DNA of 64,000 nucleotides, taken from assembly GCA_947307295.1 (NCBI GenBank), contig CAMZIQ010000005.1, forward strand, positions 1 to 64,000. The letters are read 5' to 3'. A program made the translations under genes and the position numbers. Numbering within the stretch: position 1 is the first letter of the stretch; the number at the start of each line of letters is the position of its first letter. Shown here in pieces: positions 8,402 through 17,600 of this stretch. Source of the DNA: an uncultured Pseudomonadota bacterium. Lineage in GTDB: Bacteria > Pseudomonadota > Alphaproteobacteria > Rs-D84. Below the pieces are notes generated by a model, which was not told the origin of the DNA, ran no database searches, and saw only the letters and a program-made list of their open reading frames with translations.

Positions 8402-8410
8402 ATTATATCA
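8402..8410 (-). promoter_or_regulatory. Extended -10 promoter of MucR-like gene
   Basis: The minus strand reads TGATATAAT, an extended -10. It places transcription start about 25 nt before the TTG start at 8370, and it supports that start over upstream alternatives. The same 9-mer occurs ahead of the outer-membrane gene (11911-11919) and the small secreted protein gene (32296-32304). Confidence 0.5.
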
Positions 8411-8440
8411 CAAATAAACAACAAGTAAAATAAAAGTAAA

Positions 8441-9697
8441 ATGACACGACCACTTGCAGATTTAATGCGCCCTTCGACCATAGATGACATAGTTGGGCAG
8501 ACAGATTTACTCGGCGAAAACGGGATTATTCGCCGTATGGTTAATAATGGAAATTTATCAAATCTTTTGTTATGGGGCCCGCCGGGTTGTGGAAAGACAA
8601 CCATTGCCCGCGCATTGGCTAATTCCGTAGATATGGATTTTGTTCCACTATCTGCGGTATTTTCTGGTACTGCTGATATTAAAAAGGTTATGGATGTCGC
8701 ACGTCAAAATCGCAACATCGGCCGCAATACACTTTTATTCATTGATGAAATTCACAGGTTTAATAAAACCCAACAAGATACATTATTACCATACTTAGAA
8801 GACGGAACCGTCACTTTTATTGGCGCGACAACCGAAAACCCCAGTTTTAATTTAAATAACGCCCTGCTTTCACGTTGTCACGTTTGCGTTCTTAAACCGC
8901 TGTGTACGACAGATTTATTGACGTTGATAGAACGCGCAGAAAAATTTTTAGATAAAAAAATACCATTAACAACCGATGCAAAAACACATCTCGCAGAAAT
9001 GGCAGATGGTGACGCAAGATTTTTATTAAACAGTATTGAATACATTACATCTGCAAAATTCAAAAAAGATTTAACCCCTGAAAAATTAGACAGCACAATT
9101 CAAAAACGTGCACCAATGTCCGATAAAAATGGTGATGAACATTATAATTTAATTTCTGCTGTTCATAAATCTTTACGTTCATCAGATACAGACGCGGCGC
9201 TTTATTGGGTTGCGCGTATGATTACATCTGGTCAAGATCCACGATATGTATTACGCCGACTGACCAGATTCGCAATGGAAGATGTTGGATTGGCAGACCC
9301 AAATGCAATGCAAATCGCGTTATCTGCTTGGCAAATTTATGAAAGAATGGGTTCACCCGAAGGTGACATTGCAATCACAGAATTGGTAATATATTTAGCA
9401 ACTGCACCAAAAAGTATTTCTGCGTACAAGGCACAAAACGCTTCGTATAGACTGGCCCGTGATACAGGTTCATTAATGCCACCGAAAAACATTTTGAATG
9501 CCCCAACAAAAATGATGAAAAATTTAGGCTATAGCGATGGGTATGTATACGACCCAGAAACGGAATCTGGTTGCAGCGGTCAAAATTGTTTTCCAGAAAA
9601 TATGGAACGAGTCAGTTTATACAAACCAGTTGAACGTGGATTTGAACGCGAAATAAAGAAACGTTTTGATTATTGGAATTCTTTTAGAAAGAAATAA
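8441..9697 (+). CDS. rarA: Replication-associated recombination AAA+ ATPase RarA (MgsA)
   Basis: 418-residue AAA+ clamp-loader-like ATPase acting at stalled replication forks. It starts with the typical [18 protein letters not shown]. Walker A is GPPGCGKTT, Walker B is [14 protein letters not shown], sensor 1 is [19 protein letters not shown]. The C-terminal half carries the tetramerisation region ([32 protein letters not shown]). Length is normal. Its start lies inside the divergent promoter zone shared with the MucR-like gene. Confidence 0.95.
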   Translation: MTRPLADLMRPSTIDDIVGQTDLLGENGIIRRMVNNGNLSNLLLWGPPGCGKTTIARALANSVDMDFVPLSAVFSGTADIKKVMDVARQNRNIGRNTLLFIDEIHRFNKTQQDTLLPYLEDGTVTFIGATTENPSFNLNNALLSRCHVCVLKPLCTTDLLTLIERAEKFLDKKIPLTTDAKTHLAEMADGDARFLLNSIEYITSAKFKKDLTPEKLDSTIQKRAPMSDKNGDEHYNLISAVHKSLRSSDTDAALYWVARMITSGQDPRYVLRRLTRFAMEDVGLADPNAMQIALSAWQIYERMGSPEGDIAITELVIYLATAPKSISAYKAQNASYRLARDTGSLMPPKNILNAPTKMMKNLGYSDGYVYDPETESGCSGQNCFPENMERVSLYKPVERGFEREIKKRFDYWNSFRKK

Positions 9698-9698
9698 T

Positions 9699-10553
9699 TT
9701 AAAATAAAATTTTTATATCCAAACCTGTTTGAATTTCACCAGATTCAAATTCATAATCAAATCGACCAACATATTGAGTATTTCCATATTGGCGCAACAA
9801 TTTTAAATTCAACCATTCTTGATTATCCAATAAATATTTGTTTGTAGATTTACGAAAATCCAGACCAAGACCAGCACGCCAATCATATTTGAAACGAAAA
9901 TACGCTTCGGGGATAAAATCTATATAAGACAAACCACGATTGCTATCAAATACCCATGTTGATTTAACTGTGCCAGCCAATGTAATACCAGTATATTGAC
10001 GACCAAACCTCAACCCAGCATAATACGAAGAATCTGCGTATTCAGGTGTTCTAACATGAGAAGAACCCCACGCCTTTAATCCGAACAAAGCATCAGAAAT
10101 AATATGATTTGCATTATTTCCATGACTCATACGATATACGCCACCAAATTCAGTAGAAGAAAAACCATTTTCATGATGACCTGATAAATCCCATTGATAA
10201 AGCATGCTAACATGCAAAACCAGATTATTATTCACACCATAATCAAGATATTGTCCCGGACGTAATTTTCTATCAAAATAATACAAGAAAGTATCAGACA
10301 AAAATTGATTATCACCAGTTAAAAAAAGTGGATCTGATGTATCATTTGATAATAAATCTTTGAATGCCGGCTGAATTTGTTGACCGATATAAGAATCAGA
10401 TGACGCATAATTAGTTTGTGTTTTTGGTGCAACGAAAGTTTCTTCAGTCATACCATAATCATCGACCGATGCTTCGGATAACACAACATCTTCACAGTAT
10501 GCATTAAAACCAACGCATACTGTGAATAAAAACAACACTAACTTTTTCATCAT
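9699..10553 (-). CDS. Putative outer-membrane beta-barrel protein, 284 residues
   Basis: A signal peptide (MMKKLVLFLFTVCVGFNAYC) precedes a mature region with many short alternating strands ending in aromatic residues (YAGLRFGRQYTGITLAGTVKSTWVF, AYFRFKYDWRAGLGLDF). The C-terminus GEIQTGLDIKILF ends in Phe, as BAM substrates do. No enzyme motif is visible and no specific family was recognised. It is downstream of the 433-residue outer-membrane protein (31 bp), likely the same transcript, and its stop lies 1 bp from the convergent rarA stop. Confidence 0.7.
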   Translation of the reverse strand: MMKKLVLFLFTVCVGFNAYCEDVVLSEASVDDYGMTEETFVAPKTQTNYASSDSYIGQQIQPAFKDLLSNDTSDPLFLTGDNQFLSDTFLYYFDRKLRPGQYLDYGVNNNLVLHVSMLYQWDLSGHHENGFSSTEFGGVYRMSHGNNANHIISDALFGLKAWGSSHVRTPEYADSSYYAGLRFGRQYTGITLAGTVKSTWVFDSNRGLSYIDFIPEAYFRFKYDWRAGLGLDFRKSTNKYLLDNQEWLNLKLLRQYGNTQYVGRFDYEFESGEIQTGLDIKILF

Positions 10554-10584
10554 CTGATATCAAATCCCAATCAATCAAATAACA

Positions 10585-11886
10585 TTAGAAATACAAGATA
10601 GCCTGAACGCCAATCTTCCATTCATTGTAATCTTTGATTTTATAATCGCCAGTTGTATAAACAACAGAAGTTGCATATCCATCTGGATTTAAATCATAGT
10701 TAAAGTATTGCTTTGTTTTATCGCTAGCAGAATCATACAAAGATGCCATACCATATAAATTCAAAGCAAACATATCACCAGGCTGCCATCCAAATGCGCC
10801 CTTGATATTCAATTGATCGTGCCAATCATAATGTCCATAAATCAATTCACCATTCAATGTGAAATATTTATTCAACACAGAAAAGAATCCAAGACCACCT
10901 TCTACTTGGATAATATCATCAACATCTGTTCTGTATGCAAGCATGATATAATCACCATCTTTTTCGACATAAGAACCGTAAATATCACCCTTTGTCAAAT
11001 CAGAATATCCAGCACGCAACAAACCATAAATTGTGGTTCTATCAACTTTATAACCAGCCTTTAATTCACCAATAAATGTATTAGCTGTATCTTTTTGGTG
11101 TTGAAAATATCCAGAAATCATCGCAATCCATTCATCATTATCAACAAAACGACTTTGCAATCCGATTCCAAACAAATTCAAACCCGAAGAAGAATAACTA
11201 TCTGATGCCAAGCTGAAACTAGGATTAGAAGCAGAAGCCCAATCTTTAAACGTCACTTTTGTTTTATCATATTGAACCATACCTATAACTGCCAAAGTAT
11301 CAGTTAAACCGATGCTAAAATCTTCTTTAACCAAGAATTGTGTTGTTTCCGCCTTTGCACTAAGATCTACTGCACCTTCATCAATAATTGTATTATATGT
11401 TGGCGAAGCAGGATCTAAATCTAATACAGACGCATTCAACAAATCGAATTTGAAATTATTTTGTGCATAAGCAAAATCTGTGACGGAACCAAATCTACCC
11501 TTCATTGGTTGGAAGAAAGGATGTGCCAAGAAATATTTACGTTCTTGGGATGAATAAGTTTTTGTAGTCACTTTTCTTTCTTTGACTTCATAACTATCAT
11601 CATATCTTGGGGCGTATACAACTCTTTGTACAGGCTGTTGCTGTCTTGGGACAACATCATAAGAGCTAACCTGCGCAGGTTGACCATAATAAAAATTATT
11701 TTGAATTGTGTTATTATACCCACCATTTTTACGAGTAGTATTTGTCTGTTTATAAGAACCAGACTTTGCATATGCCGGTTGCGTTGTATAATAATCATCA
11801 GATTTTACAACATTAGATTCATAGGCGTTTGCTGCAACAATTGGTAACGCAGCAACAACAGCCAAAGCAAGTGTGCATTTTTTCAT
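10585..11886 (-). CDS. Putative outer-membrane protein, 433 residues
   Basis: Signal peptide MKKCTLALAVVAALPIVAANA, then a polar low-complexity region rich in Asn, Tyr, Gln and Thr (about 22-110). A predicted beta-barrel follows from about residue 115 (YFLAHPFFQPMKGRFGSVTDFAYAQNNFKF) to the C-terminal WKIGVQAILYF, whose terminal Phe is typical of outer-membrane barrels. The family is not identified; a porin or adhesin-like barrel is possible. An SD (AAGGAG) lies just upstream and an extended -10 at 11911-11919. Likely abundant, given the strong signals. Confidence 0.75.
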   Translation of the reverse strand: MKKCTLALAVVAALPIVAANAYESNVVKSDDYYTTQPAYAKSGSYKQTNTTRKNGGYNNTIQNNFYYGQPAQVSSYDVVPRQQQPVQRVVYAPRYDDSYEVKERKVTTKTYSSQERKYFLAHPFFQPMKGRFGSVTDFAYAQNNFKFDLLNASVLDLDPASPTYNTIIDEGAVDLSAKAETTQFLVKEDFSIGLTDTLAVIGMVQYDKTKVTFKDWASASNPSFSLASDSYSSSGLNLFGIGLQSRFVDNDEWIAMISGYFQHQKDTANTFIGELKAGYKVDRTTIYGLLRAGYSDLTKGDIYGSYVEKDGDYIMLAYRTDVDDIIQVEGGLGFFSVLNKYFTLNGELIYGHYDWHDQLNIKGAFGWQPGDMFALNLYGMASLYDSASDKTKQYFNYDLNPDGYATSVVYTTGDYKIKDYNEWKIGVQAILYF

Positions 11887-11910
11887 AAAAACTCCTTTCG
11901 AATTGCTTTA

Positions 11911-11919
11911 ATTATATCA
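11911..11919 (-). promoter_or_regulatory. Extended -10 promoter of outer-membrane protein gene
   Basis: TGATATAAT on the minus strand, 24 bp upstream of the ATG at 11886, with the SD AAGGAG (complement of 11892-11897) between them. No clear -35 at 16-18 bp. Confidence 0.5.
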
Positions 11920-11965
11920 CAAAAAAACAAGATAAAAAAGCCAAAAATTCAAAAAATACATATAT

Positions 11966-14194
11966 TTATAAAATATGTCTTTTTCCGCCAGAATCTGGGG
12001 CGCTGACAATACCTTCGTTTTCCATACGTTCAATCAAAGTCGCCGCTTTGTTATACCCGATACCCAGTCTGCGTTGAATATAAGAAATTGTCGGTTTTTT
12101 ATCACGTATAACTATCTCTTTGGCTTGTTCATACAAATCATTAGATTTTGCTTCTTTGGACGGTGGCATTCCAGGGACAGCACCTTCGCCATCACCACCA
12201 TCTTCGGATGTCACACCTTCAGCATATTCAGGTTCACCCTGGGACCGCAAGAAATCACCAATTGCTGCCAATTCTTCATCAGCAATAAAAGCACCATGTA
12301 TACGTACTGGAACACGCCCTGCTTCACTAAATAACATATCGCCACAAGATAACAGATTTTCAGCACCCTTTTCACCCAATGTAGTAATAGAATCAATCGC
12401 ACTACGCGCCTGGAATGAAACACGCGTTGGGAAATTCGCCTTGATAACACCAGTAATAGTTGTTGCATCAGGACGCTGAGTTGCCATAACAAGATGAATA
12501 CCCGCAGCACGCGCCTTTTGTGCGATACGTTGAACACACGCTTCTACTTCTTTACGTGCCAAAGCCATCAAATCTGCAACCTCGTCAATAATAATGACAA
12601 TATATGGAATATCAGACATATCAACTTCTTGTTCTTCAAATTCCAGCGCACCAGTTTCAGGGTCAGTTCCCACAGCAACCTGTCTTGTCAATCTTTCGCC
12701 AGCTTCACGCTTAGCCGCCATAATTTCATTATAACTTTCAATATTACGTGCATTAACGAATTGCATCTGCTTATAACGTTCTTCCATTTCGCGCACAGAC
12801 CATTTTAACGCGTTCACCGCAGCACCGGGGTCTAGTTTTACAATTGGTGTAATAAGATGCGGAATATTATCCCAAAAGCCAAAATCTACACCCTTTGGAT
12901 CAATAATGACAAGTTTACATTTATCAGGCGTAAAGTGATACACAATAGAAGTAATAATAGATTGCACAAATACAGATTTTCCAGAACCAGTACGTCCCGC
13001 AATTAACATATGTGGCATCTTTGCCAAATCATAATACATAGGATTTCCACCAATATCCACACCAAGCGCAAGTGGTATTTTATATTTAGAATTTATAAAT
13101 AAACTGTTATCAATTAAGCCACGATAACGCACAGTCTGGCGTTTTAAATTCACCATTTCGACACCAATAAGTTGCGTTGAAGGAATATGCGCGATACGAA
13201 TATTTTCAGTAGCCATCGCACGTGTCATATCTTTCACAGTCTTATTCACATCGACCATACGTGTCCCGCTGTCTGGCATAAATTCGTACAAAGTGACGAT
13301 TGGACCAGGATGAATTCCCATAACTTTACCATTAACACCATATTCAGCAAAATGAATTTCCATTGCTTCGGCGTTTCTTTTCAGTTCAGGCGTGACGACA
13401 TTTTTACCAAACACAGATTTTTCAAGCAAAGCCGGGTCAGGCAATTCATATTCTCGTGCTTCTGCATCACCAACAAGCGCAACCCTTTTCCGCGAAGCCC
13501 TTTTACGTTTAGGTTTTTCTTCTTCTTCATCTTCGGTTTCTTCATCTTCGGTTTCTTCTTCTTCATCTTCTTCGTATTCTTCTTCTGTTTCTTCTGGCTC
13601 TTTCATTTTAAGTAAATGGAACGCAGACAAACACCATCTTAATAAATTATAAGTTTTAATCGCGGCAGTTTTCACATGATGCCATTGAACATGTAATAAC
13701 ATACCAGCCATTACCAAAAATAATAAAACAAACAATATACCCAAAGGAACTGCGAACCCAGACAGAGCAGACCCGATATCAGCAGAAACTATCGCACCCA
13801 AAAATCCGCCGAAACTTTTAGATGGGAACATTAAACCGAACCCAGCGCACCCGACACACAAAGTGACAAACCCGCGCAATAAATTATATTCAGGCGCACG
13901 TTCTTCTTCCCAAGATATTAATAATCCCAGACCAAACCTGCCCAAACAAAGAAACAAAAACAGCGCAGGAATAAACCCGATAATATACCTGAAAAATGCG
14001 ACAGTTCCACCAATTAAGCCTTGACCACCGAACGAGCCTTTAACCGCGAAACCAGACAAATAAGGATTAGAAAAAAACAACGTCAAAATTAACCACACAG
14101 CAATCAAACACAAAACAACACCCAACGCACGCAAAGACAGATTGCGTAACATCACAGAAATACTTTCCGGCAAAAACTTTGATTTTTTATCCAT
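11966..14194 (-). CDS. ftsK: DNA translocase FtsK
   Basis: 742 residues. Four N-terminal membrane segments (about 20-180) anchor it at the septum. A very acidic linker (about residues 200-235, runs of Glu with Thr and Asp) and a basic KPKRKRASRKR follow. The motor domain has Walker A GRTGSGKSVF (about 400) and Walker B YIVIIIDEVADLM. The winged-helix gamma domain at the C-terminus (ISYIQRRLGIGYNKAATLIERMENEGIVSAPDSGGKRHIL) recognises KOPS-type sites and activates XerCD; a XerD gene is in this window. It follows the 105-residue protein by 83 bp. Confidence 0.96.
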   Translation of the reverse strand: MDKKSKFLPESISVMLRNLSLRALGVVLCLIAVWLILTLFFSNPYLSGFAVKGSFGGQGLIGGTVAFFRYIIGFIPALFLFLCLGRFGLGLLISWEEERAPEYNLLRGFVTLCVGCAGFGLMFPSKSFGGFLGAIVSADIGSALSGFAVPLGILFVLLFLVMAGMLLHVQWHHVKTAAIKTYNLLRWCLSAFHLLKMKEPEETEEEYEEDEEEETEDEETEDEEEEKPKRKRASRKRVALVGDAEAREYELPDPALLEKSVFGKNVVTPELKRNAEAMEIHFAEYGVNGKVMGIHPGPIVTLYEFMPDSGTRMVDVNKTVKDMTRAMATENIRIAHIPSTQLIGVEMVNLKRQTVRYRGLIDNSLFINSKYKIPLALGVDIGGNPMYYDLAKMPHMLIAGRTGSGKSVFVQSIITSIVYHFTPDKCKLVIIDPKGVDFGFWDNIPHLITPIVKLDPGAAVNALKWSVREMEERYKQMQFVNARNIESYNEIMAAKREAGERLTRQVAVGTDPETGALEFEEQEVDMSDIPYIVIIIDEVADLMALARKEVEACVQRIAQKARAAGIHLVMATQRPDATTITGVIKANFPTRVSFQARSAIDSITTLGEKGAENLLSCGDMLFSEAGRVPVRIHGAFIADEELAAIGDFLRSQGEPEYAEGVTSEDGGDGEGAVPGMPPSKEAKSNDLYEQAKEIVIRDKKPTISYIQRRLGIGYNKAATLIERMENEGIVSAPDSGGKRHIL

Positions 14195-14277
14195 CGAAAT
14201 TTATTCTATCACAAAATCCCCATAAAACAAAGCATGAAAAAATTATTAAAAAAACTGCTGTGCATTAACAGGATTTT

Positions 14278-14595
14278 TTAACGTCCTTGGTTCATGGGCA
14301 CATTTTTTGTATTATTATTTATCATAGACATTTTATCAGTTAATTTTTTAAATAATTTATCCAAATACCTTTTTTGATCTTCCCAGTCAGACGGTGCTTC
14401 GTAAGAACCAGATTTATTTATAACATCTCTACAAAAATCCGCAAAAGAAACTATATCTTTCTTTATTTCATCAATTTCATTTTTCATATCTTTTGACATA
14501 GCGGAAACATTAACCGAATTACATAAATCATTGGCCTTGTCACATATTTGTTTTACATATTTTAATGCATTTTCAGCTGTTTCAAAAATAACCAT
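14278..14595 (-). CDS. Small helical protein downstream of the 1,603-residue secreted protein
   Basis: 105 residues, no signal peptide, predicted mostly alpha-helical (ENALKYVKQICDKANDLCNSV, DMKNEIDEIKKDIVSFADFCRDVI), with three Cys. No family recognised. It begins 15 bp after the stop of the large secreted zincin-like gene and is surely cotranscribed with it. A cytosolic small protein directly behind a large secreted enzyme-like protein is the layout of toxin-immunity or effector-chaperone pairs. That role is an inference from position alone. Confidence 0.65.
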   Translation of the reverse strand: MVIFETAENALKYVKQICDKANDLCNSVNVSAMSKDMKNEIDEIKKDIVSFADFCRDVINKSGSYEAPSDWEDQKRYLDKLFKKLTDKMSMINNNTKNVPMNQGR

Positions 14596-14610
14596 ATTTA
14601 TTCCTTTTTG

Positions 14611-17600
14611 TTATTGTACAATTAATTTTTTTAATTCGTCTATATCTATAATACCTGTATTTTCCCCTTTCATCTTCCAAATATACGAGTCTGCTTTGTC
14701 AATATCTTTTGAAATATTCATCAAATCTATAAAATCATCCCCATTGTTATATAAGGCCACATTAAATTTTTCACGGATTTCTGCCAAATTACTTTCCCAA
14801 TTTTTTGCAAATTGTTCTATTGCGTATTTATCACCAGAAAAAATCTTTTGTGATAAATAACTTCTGTCCATGCCAAATCTTTGAAGTATTTCCGTCAAAG
14901 TTTCCGCAGGTTTAGCACCATATTTATATCCTATATCACCCATCTCTTCCAAAGAATGCAACATTTTACGCAAACTTGAACACCAACCTGCAACATTGTT
15001 GCCATAAGACCAATCTCCATTATTTTTAATATATTTTTCTATTTCTTCTACTTTGTTCAGTATGTTATTTGTATACTCTCTCATTTTACCAGACAACAAT
15101 GCCTGTTCTAAATCTTGTGAATTTATAAATGTAAATTTGTGTGCAATATCCCTATCATATCCGATTTGTTTTAGTTTTTCAAAATGCCCCTGAAGTTGCT
15201 GAGCCTTCACCGCATTCTCTTGGGCCTTTATTGCATTCCCTTGGGCCCTTACCGCGTTCTCTAGTGGCCAATTTCCCCGGGCATCTATCATGCCACCAGT
15301 TGCATACGAACTTTGCTCTGTTAATGACAAAGGATAAGAAGGTCCTTTGTTTGTATAAAGATATGGTCCCTGCTTCATTAATTGTTGTCCTACACTTCCC
15401 AGATTTGGACTGATATGATCAATAGCATGAGAATATTCATGTGCAACTGCTTGTAACGCAAGTTCGCGACTTGGTCCTTGCCACGTACTAACATCCAAAG
15501 TATTTATATAGAATGTCCCGTCATAATAGTGCCCATATTCCAAAAATCCATCTTCCCGAACTGGCACTTGCACACTTCTAACAGAAATTTTCGGTGTCCC
15601 ATATTTTGCGGCATATGCATTAAGTAAATCTTGGAACAAAGATTCTTTTTCATTCATAGAAAGTTTATCCCATCTATCAAATCTGTGTGCCAAATCAGCA
15701 TTTTCGGCCAAAATATTATCAAAATTATTTGCAACACGTCGTGCATTAATATCCAAATTTGGCAAAGGAACCGATTCCGCCATTCTATACTGATATTGTT
15801 CTCTCATATCATCATAACGCTTGTTTAGTTCTTTATACTCTGGTGAGTCTTCAAATCCTGTATAAGTTCCATGCTGTTTTCTATAATTTTCTACTAATTC
15901 ATCATACTCTTTATCAAGTGCCTCTTCCGACGATTTAAATTCATTTTTAATATTTGTCACCGCTGGATCATACGTACTGTACAATTCACGATTTTTTACC
16001 CAGCCAGATTCCCATTCCGCCCAATAAATTTCATCAGCGGCATCAATTTGTTCCTGTGTCCAAGATTCCAATCCTTTGGTTTTCGGTGTCAAACGTTCTA
16101 CCGGCTTACCATTTTTGATTGCTTCTGCTTGATTAGCAGATCTGATCTTTTCATAATCTGCATAAGTATTGCCATATTTTTGTTGATAAGCCAATGTTAA
16201 TTCCCCACCCCTCTTACGCCGGGCTTCTTCACTAAATTTTTCAAAATATTCTTCAGTTCCACGTAAATCATTTTTAAAAGCGTCCTGAAAATCTTTCAAT
16301 GATTGATTTCTTGGTGCATGTTTATCCCATAGTTCAACCCATTTTTTTCCTTCTGGACCAGAATTGTACACCTGTCTAACATATGCCATTTGTTCTTTGG
16401 CAATTTTTTTATTGCGTAACACAATTTCCGAAACCTTATCTAATTGAATATTATCAGCAGTTCCTGCGAGTCCCGCAACATTTTCCCCAGTCTTTGCTTT
16501 TTTTGTCATTCCTTGTAATACTTGTTCAGTTTTGCTTAATTTTCCTGCTAATTTCCCACTTTTACCTAACAACCTTGTAAGCACACCTGTTCCCATTGTC
16601 GCGAACTGCATAGTAATACCCAATGCACGCCAAGCCTGGTCTGCATTCCAATCATTTGGATTCCAAAGATGCGTTTCTTTGCCTTGTATACCACCTTCTT
16701 TAAACCAACCCACTTCTTTTGCATAGTTTTTGGAAAATTCTGTCATAGATGCTTCATCTTTTTCAATAATTTCCAACAACCTTGCCATTTCGGCATCTAC
16801 GATGTCGACTTGTCCTTGATATTCCCAATCTGAATAATTTCCAAAATAATTTAAATAATTATCTATATATTCCTTTGCACATTTTACTTCGTGACATGCC
16901 TTAGATTTTTTTATAAATTCATTGGGTTGTTCCCAGATTTCCATCTGTGTCTTAATCTCAATAGCCGCACCACCAGCTTCGACAAGAACCAATGCATAAG
17001 TCACGCTACCGCCACCGCCAGTTATAATCGTTATAGCAGTTGCAAACACAAAACCACCCGCAATTTGCATATACCGCACACCGTGTGACCACCATGTCAT
17101 ATCTGCTGCATCTTGTAATTCACACCTTTCAATACTTGGGTTCCATTTCGGTGCTTTGCAATCTGGGCATATCGATTTCAATCCTTTTGCAAAATCATTA
17201 CATTGAGATTCATTTGCAAAATGACATCCATAACCATCAAACGTCCCACCACTAACTATGCACTGAAAAGATTCTCTTGCCCCTTTGTCATAGGTCTCGG
17301 CCTTAAATATTTGATTTAAATCATCAAATACAAACGATACTTTCTGTTTATTACCACCATCTGTCACATAACATACTTTCACATCATCACATGCCGGCGG
17401 TGTTCCACAACGCCCCCAGTCTTCTCGTCCTTTCATTTTATCACGTACATTATTGCCACCACAATAATCATTCCATCTTATTTCTGATTTACAATCCACT
17501 TTATTTATATTAACCCCAGCCTTGTCAGCCACATATTTTTCCAACCAACTCGACAACTCACTATTACTATGAAAATCGAACTGTGTAGCACCGCTACAAA

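Noticed and set aside
8371..8604. N-terminal extension of the MucR-like frame
   Set aside because: It would run through the promoter and into rarA on the other strand; SD and -10 support the TTG at 8370.
13500..13615. Repetitive CTTCTT-rich stretch in ftsK
   Set aside because: It encodes the acidic Glu-rich linker of FtsK, a common feature, and not a separate repeat element.
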